Of a stretch of DNA of 7,790 nucleotides, positions 1-6,128 are shown piece after piece. Source of the DNA: DATAYF01 sp036272735. GTDB lineage: Bacteria > Chloroflexota > Ktedonobacteria > Ktedonobacterales > Ktedonobacteraceae. Location of the stretch: NCBI GenBank assembly GCA_036272735.1, contig DATAYF010000164.1, forward strand, positions 1 to 7,790, given 5' to 3'. The notes under the pieces are model-generated. The model had not been told where the DNA came from. It ran no database searches and saw nothing but the letters and a program-made list of their open reading frames with translations. Position 1 is the first letter of the stretch. Each line of letters begins with the position of its first letter. The position numbers were made by a program, and so were the translations under genes.

Positions 1-1
1 C

Positions 2-244
2 TGTCCGAAGTGTGGGTTCACCAGTGACGAGAATCGCCCCAACAAGGGACTCGTGTTTCATTGCAGCAGTTGCCACGACGAATTGCACGCCGATCTGGTG
101 GGTGCCCGCAATATTGTCATGAGAACGCTCTGGTTCCGGCAGGACTGGTCCCAGACAGGGCACTTGTCAGTTGCCCTTGATGCCTCCGACAAAGAAGCCA
201 AAGCCTTACGCTTGCAAAAGTATAAGGAATTGCGGTGGAGTTGA
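2..244 (+). CDS. tnpB: RNA-guided endonuclease TnpB family protein, C-terminal fragment (5' end outside window)
   Basis: This is the last 80 residues of a TnpB/IS1341-type protein, a transposon-encoded RuvC nuclease guided by an RNA from the element's right end. Visible parts are a zinc ribbon made by CPKC (fragment residues 1-4) and CSSC (21-24), followed at once by HADLVGARNI (29-38). That motif is the family's RuvC-III signature, and D31 is the expected last catalytic Asp. About 40 polar residues then run to the TGA stop. Most of the protein (the family is usually around 370-450 residues) lies upstream of the window, so RuvC-I and RuvC-II, and hence activity, cannot be judged. The apparent GTG start at 53 is only an internal codon of the longer frame. 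Family assignment is firm; the IS subgroup is not. Confidence 0.87.
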   Translation, partial: CPKCGFTSDENRPNKGLVFHCSSCHDELHADLVGARNIVMRTLWFRQDWSQTGHLSVALDASDKEAKALRLQKYKELRWS

Positions 245-253
245 GAGTGCAAG

Positions 254-274
254 CCCCCGAATTCATTCGTGGGG
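254..274 (+). other. Bulged hairpin at element right end, candidate 3' part of the omega RNA scaffold
   Basis: A stem starts ten bases after the tnpB stop. Bases 254-257 (CCCC) pair with 271-274 (GGGG), and 258-261 (CGAA) pair with 266-269 (TTCG), leaving a TTCA loop and one bulged T at 270. A hairpin in this place is typical of the right end of TnpB elements, where the guide (omega) RNA overlaps the tnpB 3' end and continues into flanking DNA as guide. The structure is seen directly; the RNA role is inferred from known relatives. Confidence 0.4.
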
Positions 275-298
275 TGACTGACGTTAGATACGAATAAC

Positions 299-348
299 AT
301 ATAAAGAGATGTAGATGGTTTCCGGAAACCATCTACATCTCTTTATAT
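299..348. terminator. 50-bp perfect palindrome between convergent genes, possible bidirectional terminator
   Basis: Bases 299-323 and 324-348 are exact reverse complements (25 bp each) with no spacer. The centre reads TTTCCGGAAA, so a transcript hairpin would need to open a few central pairs to form its loop. It lies between tnpB (plus) and the membrane-protein gene (minus), where a bidirectional terminator would be expected. The outer arm is U-rich in both directions (CTCTTTATAT), but no clean T-run follows. It might instead be a repeat, or a cruciform or protein-binding site. Confidence 0.5.
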
Positions 349-383
349 ATCCTACGTCTTCTGCAATAGAAAATATATGCTAG

Positions 384-833
384 CTACTCGGTTGAGGATT
401 CGTTGAGGTATTTGGCGAACAGTTGTATGACCAGTTTGTAGCTCACCAACAAGAGGAGCGAGCATACCAGTGTGAGAATGAGCCAGGGCCACATGTTCGG
501 CACCTGGCCAGTAGACGTGTTTCCACTCTGATACCAGAAGGAGATACCAGCCAGCCAGAGAGCCGCCTGGATACACCAATAAGTTATCGTGATGCGTGGC
601 GCAGCAACGCCAAGCAGCAGAACAGCCACTGCCAAGGGGGTCAGAACGCCAGTAGAGAGCATTGTCAGCAAAGCTCCGGCAGGCTGAACGAAAATGAAAT
701 AGCCGCTTTGAGCGCTCCCATTTGCCGAAAAAGGTGCACTGGCGACGTTGAAGGCTTGATACAATGCTAATAAGAGCAACAAAGCACCTGCAATAAAAGC
801 AAAGCGTTTATAAGGAACCTCACGATGAATCAT
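384..833 (-). CDS. Hypothetical four-helix integral membrane protein
   Basis: This encodes a 149-residue protein that I do not recognise. Hydrophobic segments lie at about residues 11-30 (with a run of leucines), 58-77, 80-98 and 113-135. This suggests four membrane helices, with a polar Ser/Gly/Asn-rich loop at about 34-44 and another, SGNTSTGQVP, at about 102-111. The short basic N-terminus (HREVPYKR) would favour a cytoplasmic N-end. The ATG start is supported by GGGAG at 840-844, six bases upstream on the minus strand. The gene is divergent from the flavoprotein gene and convergent with tnpB, so it is probably transcribed alone. The overlapping plus-strand frame (423-770) encodes a polar, unstructured product and is taken as a shadow. 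No catalytic motif is visible and no function is proposed. Confidence 0.7.
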   Translation of the reverse strand: MIHREVPYKRFAFIAGALLLLLALYQAFNVASAPFSANGSAQSGYFIFVQPAGALLTMLSTGVLTPLAVAVLLLGVAAPRITITYWCIQAALWLAGISFWYQSGNTSTGQVPNMWPWLILTLVCSLLLLVSYKLVIQLFAKYLNESSTE

Positions 834-859
834 TTAGAACTCCCGATGGCATAACCTGC

Positions 860-889
860 AAGTTAGGGAAGCATAGCAGAAGAAGTCAA
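860..889 (-). promoter_or_regulatory. Candidate sigma-70-type promoter of the membrane-protein gene
   Basis: On the minus strand TTGACT (884-889) matches the -35 consensus at five of six positions. TAACTT (860-865) lies 18 bp downstream as a weak -10 element. Transcription would start near 853 and leave a short leader with the GGGAG ribosome binding site. The -10 is poor, so this is tentative. Confidence 0.3.
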
Positions 890-1010
890 ACCTAGTTTTG
901 GTAATTTTTCATAGACTGCGCACTTATTCCAGAGTACACTATGCTCAGGGATACAGTATACCATCGTGCATATACACATACGAACCCCAAAGAAAGTGGA
1001 AACAGAAAAA

Positions 1011-2630
1011 ATGACAGATGCTATGCCACCCGAAGAGATGGCCCGTCGTAACTTCCTCAAGCTCTGCGGATTGGTTGCACTGCCTGGTTTCCTGGCGGCT
1101 TGCCAGACTGAGATATCAGGCCAGGGCAGTGTCACGCCTGGCCCAAGTCCAACGGTCAAGCCATCAGCCACGAAAACGCCAACACTGACGAATGCCGACT
1201 GGTCCGCGCTCGCCAAACGCATGAAAGGTCCACTCATTCTGCCAGGTAGCGCACAATACGCCACCGCGCGCCAGCTCTTCGACCCACGCTTTGACGGTGT
1301 CAAACCAGCAGCCATTGCCTACTGTGCCACCCCAACGGATGTCCAGGTCTGCCTCGCCTTCGCGCATCGTTTCAACGTGGCGGTCACAGCGCGCTCTGGC
1401 GGCCACTCCTACGCTGGTTATTCTACGACAACCGGGCTGGTACTGGATGTAACGCATATGAACACGGTGGCTCTTAACAGCAATAAAGCCAGCGCGACGG
1501 TGGGAGCCGGTGCCAAACTGATCGATGTATACACAGCACTCGCGTCGCATGGCCTGGTCGTTCCTGCCGGTTCCTGCCCAACGGTCGGCGTTGCCGGATT
1601 GACGCAAGGAGGCGGCGTTGGCGTAATCGGCCGCAAGTTCGGTTTGACCTGTGATAACCTGCTCTCCGCCCAGGTCGTTACGGCCGACGGTCGCGTGCTC
1701 ACCTGCGATAGCAAGCAAAATCCGGATCTCTTCTGGGCGCTACGTGGCGGCGGTGGCGGCAACTTCGGCGTCGTTACCTCGTTTACCTTCCAAACGCACC
1801 AGGTCCCCACGCTGTCACTCTTTACGCTGCAATGGTCCTGGGGGAGTGCGGCCGACGTGGTAAATGCCTGGCAGTCCTGGGCACCGCAGGCACCAGACGA
1901 GGTATGGTCCAATTGTCTGCTGCTAGCTCCTGCCAATAAAAACGCCAGTCCACTTGTACAGGTCAACGGAGTCTACGTCGGTGGCCTTGCGCCGCTCAAC
2001 TCGTTACTCCTACAGCTCACGAAGCGCATTGGAGCCGCACCAAGCAGTCGCTTTGTATGGACTGATAGCATTCTCAATACCATGCTGTACGAGGCGGGCT
2101 GCTACAACAAAACGGTTGCGGAATGCCACCTGCCCACCCAGAATCCACAGGGGCAGTACCAACGCAGCGTAGGCGGTGCGAAATCTGACTACTTCACCAA
2201 AGCATTGCCGCGCCCAGCCATCAACGTGCTCGTGAACGCAATCAGCAAGCGCCACGCCTCCACCACGCTCGGCGAGGGTGGCATTAGCCTCGATGCATCC
2301 GGTGGTGCGATCAATCGTGTGGCCGCCAACGCTACCGCCTTTGTGCATCGCAATGACCTGTTTTCCGCGCAGTACAACGCGAGTTGGAACGTGAGCGATG
2401 CGCGTTCGATTGTCGATGCGAACCATGCCTGGCTCAATGCGACCTGGCAAGCCATGCGCCCGTACGCCAGCGGTGCCGCGTACCAGAATTACATTGACCC
2501 AGACCTGAAAAACTGGCAACAAGCGTATTACGGGAGCAATTTCTCGCGGCTGCAACAGGTCAAAGCCACCTACGATCCTCACAACTTTTTTCATTTCGCT
2601 CAGAGCATTCCCCCTGCCACTGGCGCGTAA
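1011..2630 (+). CDS. Tat-exported lipoprotein, berberine-bridge-enzyme-like FAD-linked oxidoreductase
   Basis: The product (539 residues from ATG 1011) is a PCMH-type FAD oxidase. Numbering from that start, ARRNFLK (11-17) fits the twin-arginine signal, followed by a hydrophobic stretch and the lipobox FLAAC with the lipidation Cys at 31. A Pro/Thr/Ser-rich linker spans about 37-62. The FAD domain runs from about 100 to 265. It has RSGGHSYAGYS, whose H132 is the 8-alpha-histidyl attachment site, and PAGSCPTVGV, whose C189 is the 6-S-cysteinyl site, so FAD is probably bicovalently bound. The C-terminal BBE domain (about 491-536) has YQNYIDPDL and the YDPHNFF motif. Relatives oxidise sugars, alcohols or alkaloids with O2; the substrate here cannot be told. 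It probably sits outside the cytoplasmic membrane after folding with its cofactor inside the cell. An in-frame GTG at 966 would add 15 residues but has no well-placed ribosome site. ATG 1038, directly before the twin arginines, is another option. Confidence 0.9.
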   Translation: MTDAMPPEEMARRNFLKLCGLVALPGFLAACQTEISGQGSVTPGPSPTVKPSATKTPTLTNADWSALAKRMKGPLILPGSAQYATARQLFDPRFDGVKPAAIAYCATPTDVQVCLAFAHRFNVAVTARSGGHSYAGYSTTTGLVLDVTHMNTVALNSNKASATVGAGAKLIDVYTALASHGLVVPAGSCPTVGVAGLTQGGGVGVIGRKFGLTCDNLLSAQVVTADGRVLTCDSKQNPDLFWALRGGGGGNFGVVTSFTFQTHQVPTLSLFTLQWSWGSAADVVNAWQSWAPQAPDEVWSNCLLLAPANKNASPLVQVNGVYVGGLAPLNSLLLQLTKRIGAAPSSRFVWTDSILNTMLYEAGCYNKTVAECHLPTQNPQGQYQRSVGGAKSDYFTKALPRPAINVLVNAISKRHASTTLGEGGISLDASGGAINRVAANATAFVHRNDLFSAQYNASWNVSDARSIVDANHAWLNATWQAMRPYASGAAYQNYIDPDLKNWQQAYYGSNFSRLQQVKATYDPHNFFHFAQSIPPATGA

Positions 2631-2638
2631 GCCTACGA

Positions 2639-2696
2639 ATGGCCCCTGCAAGGGAGACGACCCCGCAAGGGGGGTCGTCTCCCTTGCAGGGGCCAT
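2639..2696. terminator. 26-bp perfect stem-loop after the flavoprotein gene
   Basis: Bases 2639-2664 are an exact reverse complement of 2671-2696, with a six-base loop GCAAGG. The stem is very GC-rich and begins nine bases after the stop codon. No T-run follows (the next bases are CTCCTTCACA), so it is an atypical intrinsic terminator. It could equally be a 3'-end RNA-stabilising hairpin or one copy of a dispersed palindromic repeat. Confidence 0.55.
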
Positions 2697-2744
2697 CTCC
2701 TTCACACGCGCCGTTTATTGCTGTGTTTCTGGTACAGAAAAATG

Positions 2745-2753
2745 TGCTATACT
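2745..2753 (+). promoter_or_regulatory. Candidate extended -10 promoter
   Basis: TGCTATACT has the extended -10 TG (2745-2746) and a -10 hexamer TATACT (2748-2753) that matches five of six consensus bases. No good -35 is seen 16-18 bp upstream; TTTCTG at 2726-2731 is the best. Extended -10 promoters often do without one. Transcription would start near 2760 and read into the small ORF at 2798 and perhaps on to the downstream operon. Confidence 0.4.
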
Positions 2754-2797
2754 GCGAGTAGAAATATCCGCACCTTGTAGAAAGGGAGTCTTCCGCA

Positions 2798-2932
2798 ATG
2801 CTCTCTGCACAGGCTGTACTCAGCACACGAGACATGATTTCCACTGTACACAACCTCGCTTTTCAAGCTGATTTCCCTATGCAGACACATCCAGCTACCG
2901 CTTTATATACCAGTGTTTTCAGCTTGCCTTAA
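2798..2932 (+). CDS. Possible 44-residue small protein or leader peptide
   Basis: An ATG at 2798 is preceded by AAAGGGAG (2781-2788), nine bases away, and the frame stays open for 44 codons to TAA at 2930-2932. The candidate promoter at 2745-2753 lies just upstream. The peptide has no charged patch, transmembrane stretch or known motif. It begins MLSAQAVLST and ends TSVFSLP, and is mildly hydrophobic with several Ser/Thr residues. I recognise no family. It could be a real small protein, a translated leader for the GT2/pepF operon, or a chance frame. The case rests on the ribosome site and promoter alone, since the length is short enough to arise by chance. Confidence 0.3.
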   Translation: MLSAQAVLSTRDMISTVHNLAFQADFPMQTHPATALYTSVFSLP

Positions 2933-2945
2933 TTTCGGTTACAAT
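2916..2945 (+). promoter_or_regulatory. Candidate sigma-70-type promoter of the GT2/pepF operon
   Basis: TTTTCA (2916-2921, four of six -35 bases) and TACAAT (2940-2945, five of six -10 bases) are 18 bp apart. Transcription would start near 2952, giving a leader of about 45 nt before the ATG at 2998. The promoter overlaps the end of the possible 44-codon ORF. Confidence 0.4.
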
Positions 2946-2997
2946 AGAATATGGGATTTGTGGATAGAATATTACGTAGCAAGGAAGGATGAAAAGC

Positions 2998-3975
2998 ATG
3001 ACCACCCGTTCGTATGGCTCAGGGGTTATTCCTGAGGAAATTCTGGCTCTCTCTCATGAACGCGATCTTCTCCGTCGTCGTGGTCAGTATACTCGCGCTG
3101 ATGTGTTGAAACGACAGCTTGAGGATGCTGGCTACCGCGTCAAAGATAACCCGCGTGGCGCCCACCTGGTCATTTTACCCAGCATTCAAGTTGACGGGAA
3201 GGAGTACCGTACCGCGCATCACTTGCCTTCGTTGCTCACTGAGACCGATCTTTGTGACTTCTCTGTGCTGATTCTCGCGCATAACACGAGCGCGCAAGCG
3301 CGCCGCTGTGTCGAGAGCGTGTTGCGCTTTGCCGGATCTACCAACCTTGAGATCATTTTGCTCGATAATGCCTCGCATGATGATACTGAGGTATGGTCGG
3401 AAACTCTCAGGCTCCACGAAACACGACTGCATGTCGTGCGAACTTCACGCACAATGGGGGTCGCAGAAGCTTATAATATTGGCTTTAAGCAGAGCCGTGG
3501 ACGCTACATTCTCCTGCTCAATGCCAGCGTTGAGCTAACGGGCGACATCTTTACGGCGCTCGCACACACGTTGTCCTCCGACGATATCGGTCTGACCGGT
3601 CCGCATGGACTACGCACCGAAGACCTGCGCCACTTCGAGGACAGCCAGGAGCAAGAAGTCGAAGCCATTGATGGTCAATGTATGGCGATGAAACGCACAT
3701 TGTTGCAGCAGGCAGGCCTTTTCGATGAGCGCTTCCGCCTCCCAAGCTACATGGACGTTGACTTGAGTTTCGCGCTACGTGATCTCGGGGTGAATGCCGC
3801 CGTTACAGCACAATTGCCTTTTATCAACCATGCCGATGCACACGATACCGAGGTGCCGGACGCGGAAAGTAGCCGACTCACCAAGCGGAATTTTTATCAC
3901 TACCTGGAAAAATGGGGCCAGCGTGACGATTTACTCCTCGACGAAGAAGAGGAAGACGATGATGAAGATGAATAA
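2998..3975 (+). CDS. GT2-family glycosyltransferase-like protein with CysRS C-terminal-like N-domain
   Basis: The product has 325 residues from ATG 2998. That start is chosen because AAGGAAGG (2981-2988) is nine bases from it but touches the alternative in-frame ATG at 2989. Residues about 14-59 resemble the small helical C-terminal domain of cysteinyl-tRNA synthetase: a helix with SHERDLLRRRGQYTRAD, then LKRQLEDAGYRVKDNPRG. Residues about 87-300 form a GT-A fold of GT2 type. It has the first strand FSVLILAHN, LLDNASHDDT (about 121-130), NIGFKQSRGRYILLLNAS (about 160-177), a GxC-type acceptor strand IDGQCMAMKR, and the likely catalytic-base region YMDVDLS (251-257). The usual DxD or NxD position reads NAS, so the metal-binding Asp is missing. 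The C-terminus is a very acidic tail (LDEEEEDDDEDE). There is no signal peptide or membrane helix, so it should be cytoplasmic. Donor and acceptor are unknown and activity is not certain. It is probably co-transcribed with pepF. Confidence 0.8.
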   Translation: MTTRSYGSGVIPEEILALSHERDLLRRRGQYTRADVLKRQLEDAGYRVKDNPRGAHLVILPSIQVDGKEYRTAHHLPSLLTETDLCDFSVLILAHNTSAQARRCVESVLRFAGSTNLEIILLDNASHDDTEVWSETLRLHETRLHVVRTSRTMGVAEAYNIGFKQSRGRYILLLNASVELTGDIFTALAHTLSSDDIGLTGPHGLRTEDLRHFEDSQEQEVEAIDGQCMAMKRTLLQQAGLFDERFRLPSYMDVDLSFALRDLGVNAAVTAQLPFINHADAHDTEVPDAESSRLTKRNFYHYLEKWGQRDDLLLDEEEEDDDEDE

Positions 3976-3998
3976 AGAGAGGAAAGGCAGTATTACTA

Positions 3999-5795
3999 GT
4001 GCAAGCATATAAGAAACGGACGGATATCCCTTCCGAGTACACCTGGAACTTAGCAAGCGTTTTTGCGAACGATGAGGCATGGAATAGCGAATTTCAGGCG
4101 CTACAAAGTCTTTTACCCTCGTTAGAAGGACTGAAGGGCACGCTCGCCACGAGTGGCTCGGCTTTATTGGCCGTATTACAAAAACGTGACGAGGTATACG
4201 AAAGGCTAGAGCGGCTCTATGTCTATTCCTCTATGCATAAAGATGAAGATACGACCAATAGCACGTATCAGGGTATGGCAGATCGGGCGATGCAGATCTT
4301 TGTGCACGCCTCGACGATAGCAGCCTATATCGAGCCGGAAATCCTCGCCTTGCCGCAGGAAACGCTTGAGCAATTCGTGAGCAGCACGCCAGGTCTGGCA
4401 CTGTACAGACAGCAACTCGACGAATTGAACCGCAAACGTCCGCATATCCGTTCCGCTGAAGTAGAAGCGGTACTGGCGGCTACGGGAGAAATCTCCGATG
4501 CACCGGATTCGATCTTTTCCATGATCGACAACGCCGATCTCAAGCTCCCACCCATCAAAAACGAGCAAGGAGAAGAGGTGGAACTGACGCAGGGCAACTA
4601 CCTCACCTATATTCGCAGCACCGACCGGCGTGTACGGAAAGATGCCTTCGAACGTTTGCATGAAGCCTTCCTCAAGCAGCGCAATACCATTGCTGCTACG
4701 CTATCCGCGCAGGTCAAAACCGATCTTTTTTACACACGCCAACGCAACTACGCCACCTGTCGGGATCGTGCGCTGGCTAGCTATAATATTCCTGGTAGTG
4801 TGTACGACAATCTGGTAGCAACCGTCAACGAGCATATTCCACTGCTCAACCGTTACCTGCGCCTGCGCAAACGTATGCTCAAACTTGACGACCTGCATAT
4901 GTATGATCTGTATGTACCAATCGTCGAGGAAGTCGACGACGAGATACGCTACGAGCAGGCCCGCGACACGATTGTGCAAGCCCTGGCACCGTTGGGCCAG
5001 AACTACACGGGCATTTTGCAACAAGCCTTCACGCAGCGCTGGATCGACGTCTACGAGACACCTGGCAAGCGCGGCGGAGCCTACAGCGGTGGCGCGTACG
5101 GAACGCAACCGTTCATTCTGATGAGCTTCCAGGATAAACGCGACAGCATGTACACGCTAGCTCATGAGCTAGGTCATTCCATGCACTCATTTTTCACTCG
5201 CAGCCATCAACCGTACCAGTATGGGGACTATACCATTTTCGTCGCGGAGGTTGCGTCGACGCTGAACGAAGGCTTGCTCACCGAATACCTGCTTACGCAT
5301 ACCAGAGACACAGCTTCCAAGCTGGCGATCCTCAATCATTCGCTGGAAGATATTCGTGGCACATTGTTCCGCCAGACCATGTTCGCGGAATTCGAGCAAT
5401 TGATCCACATCCATGCTGAGCAGGGTGAGCCACTGACCGCCGATGCGTTGACGACCATGTACAAAGCATTGAACGAGAAGTATTACGGTGGCGAGACCAA
5501 CGTCGATGAGCTTACCGGCATCGAGTGGGCACGCATCCCACATTTCTACTACAATTTCTATGTCTACCAGTACGCCACTGGTATTTCGGCCGCCTCTTCG
5601 CTGGTACAACAGATACTTAACGAAGGTCAGCCAGCGGTTGAGCGTTACCTCAACTTCCTAAAATCGGGCTCCTCGAACTACAGTATCGAGCTGCTCAAAA
5701 AAGCAGGCGTTGACATGACCACATCCGAGCCAGTACGCCAGACCTTCCAACTCTTCGAGAAGCACCTTGCTCAAATGGAGGAGTTGCTCGGTTAA
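3999..5795 (+). CDS. pepF: Oligoendopeptidase F (M3B family zinc metallopeptidase)
   Basis: A full-length 598-residue PepF, a cytoplasmic zinc endopeptidase that cuts short peptides into smaller ones. The zinc site is complete: HELGH at 389-393 (zinc ligands H389 and H393, catalytic E390), with the third ligand E417 in FVAEVASTLNE, the spacing usual for clan MA family M3. The N-terminal helical oligopeptidase_F region is also typical: DIPSEYTWNL near the start and KRPHIRSAEVEAVLA at about 146-160. AYSGGAYGTQPFILMSF (361-377) lies just ahead of the zinc motif, and the C-terminal substrate-binding part has IPHFYYNFYVYQYATGI. The start is GTG, with AGAGGAAAGG (3978-3987) 11 bases upstream. No signal peptide is seen. 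It begins 23 nt after the GT2-like gene and probably shares its transcript, ending at the terminator at 5814-5864. Roles in peptide turnover or processing of secreted peptides are known for the family; the role here is open. Confidence 0.95.
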   Translation: MQAYKKRTDIPSEYTWNLASVFANDEAWNSEFQALQSLLPSLEGLKGTLATSGSALLAVLQKRDEVYERLERLYVYSSMHKDEDTTNSTYQGMADRAMQIFVHASTIAAYIEPEILALPQETLEQFVSSTPGLALYRQQLDELNRKRPHIRSAEVEAVLAATGEISDAPDSIFSMIDNADLKLPPIKNEQGEEVELTQGNYLTYIRSTDRRVRKDAFERLHEAFLKQRNTIAATLSAQVKTDLFYTRQRNYATCRDRALASYNIPGSVYDNLVATVNEHIPLLNRYLRLRKRMLKLDDLHMYDLYVPIVEEVDDEIRYEQARDTIVQALAPLGQNYTGILQQAFTQRWIDVYETPGKRGGAYSGGAYGTQPFILMSFQDKRDSMYTLAHELGHSMHSFFTRSHQPYQYGDYTIFVAEVASTLNEGLLTEYLLTHTRDTASKLAILNHSLEDIRGTLFRQTMFAEFEQLIHIHAEQGEPLTADALTTMYKALNEKYYGGETNVDELTGIEWARIPHFYYNFYVYQYATGISAASSLVQQILNEGQPAVERYLNFLKSGSSNYSIELLKKAGVDMTTSEPVRQTFQLFEKHLAQMEELLG

Positions 5796-5813
5796 CGCCA
5801 CGCACGTTTCTTC

Positions 5814-5877
5814 TGTTTAAGCGATGGGTTCATGGCCTGGGGCTATGAACCCATCGCTCAAACATACCCCTTTTTTT
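5814..5877 (+). terminator. Intrinsic terminator of the GT2/pepF operon
   Basis: Bases 5814-5837 pair with 5841-5864 over 24 positions, with one A-C mismatch and one G-T wobble, around a three-base TGG loop. A run of seven T (5871-5877) follows six bases after the stem. The hairpin starts 19 nt after the pepF stop. This is the most classical rho-independent terminator in the window. Confidence 0.8.
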
Positions 5878-6128
5878 GCCCTTCCTCTATGCTTTACCTT
5901 TATCAATCCATGTCTTTACATACATGCTATTTGGTTGGCTAGTAGATTGGTAACAGAGGAACAAGATACAAGCATACCTGATCTATTTACGGAGCGATCC
6001 GCAAAAACTGGTTGCTGCAACGTGGCAGCGCACCTATTTCAGTTCGTTTGTATTCTCCTCTTTATCAGGTTTCAATGTTACTTATGCACGTGCGCAAGCC
6101 GTGCAATCCAAAAGGAGAATTTGAAACA
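5878..6128. other. Intergenic region upstream of the hydrophilin-like gene
   Basis: About 250 bases without a convincing gene. Frames running through it on the plus strand lack ribosome sites and end in the downstream gene or its alternative frame. I see no strong promoter. TTCAAT at 6071-6076, with TTGTAT 17 bp upstream, is a weak candidate. A small inverted repeat (GCACG at 6086-6090 with CGTGC at 6100-6104) lies just ahead of the ribosome site. The spacing suggests the next gene has its own promoter, perhaps read by an alternative sigma factor. Confidence 0.4.

Larger units (their letters stand above)
1..285 (+). mobile_element. 3' end of a TnpB-type insertion element (IS200/IS605/IS607 group)
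   Basis: The window opens inside a TnpB gene, and the sequence after its stop codon looks like the right end of such an element. A bulged hairpin lies at 254-274 with a short single-stranded stretch after it. In this group the right end is a subterminal hairpin rather than a long inverted repeat, and no target duplication is made. The exact right boundary cannot be fixed from one copy, so 285 is an estimate. The left end and any tnpA lie outside the window. The group is inferred from the TnpB protein and the hairpin only. Confidence 0.55.

Noticed and set aside
423..770. Plus-strand frame of 115 codons
   Set aside because: It lies inside the minus-strand membrane-protein gene, has no ribosome site and encodes a polar product without pattern, whereas the minus strand gives clear hydrophobic helices.
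863..1315. Minus-strand frame overlapping the start of the flavoprotein gene
   Set aside because: It is antisense to a recognised signal peptide and FAD domain start, and its product shows no family features.
1164..2705. Several long minus-strand frames (1164-1718, 1418-1966, 2010-2705, 2189-2455)
   Set aside because: All are antisense to the flavoprotein gene, whose motifs run unbroken. They reflect the codon bias of that gene.
2560..2853. Minus-strand frame of 97 codons crossing the hairpin at 2639-2696
   Set aside because: It covers the flavoprotein 3' end, a stem-loop and a promoter-like region, and its product has no recognisable feature.
4206..5609. Minus-strand and other-frame ORFs inside pepF
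   Set aside because: PepF motifs including HELGH are continuous in the plus frame; these frames are shadows.
6086..6104. Short inverted repeat GCACG/CGTGC upstream of the hydrophilin-like gene
   Set aside because: Only five base pairs around a nine-base spacer; this is easily met by chance and does not support an operator call.
6012..6128. Upstream extension of the hydrophilin-like gene to 6012
   Set aside because: The extension has a different, hydrophobic and Cys-containing composition and no ribosome site, while ATG 6129 has AAAGGAG at a good distance.
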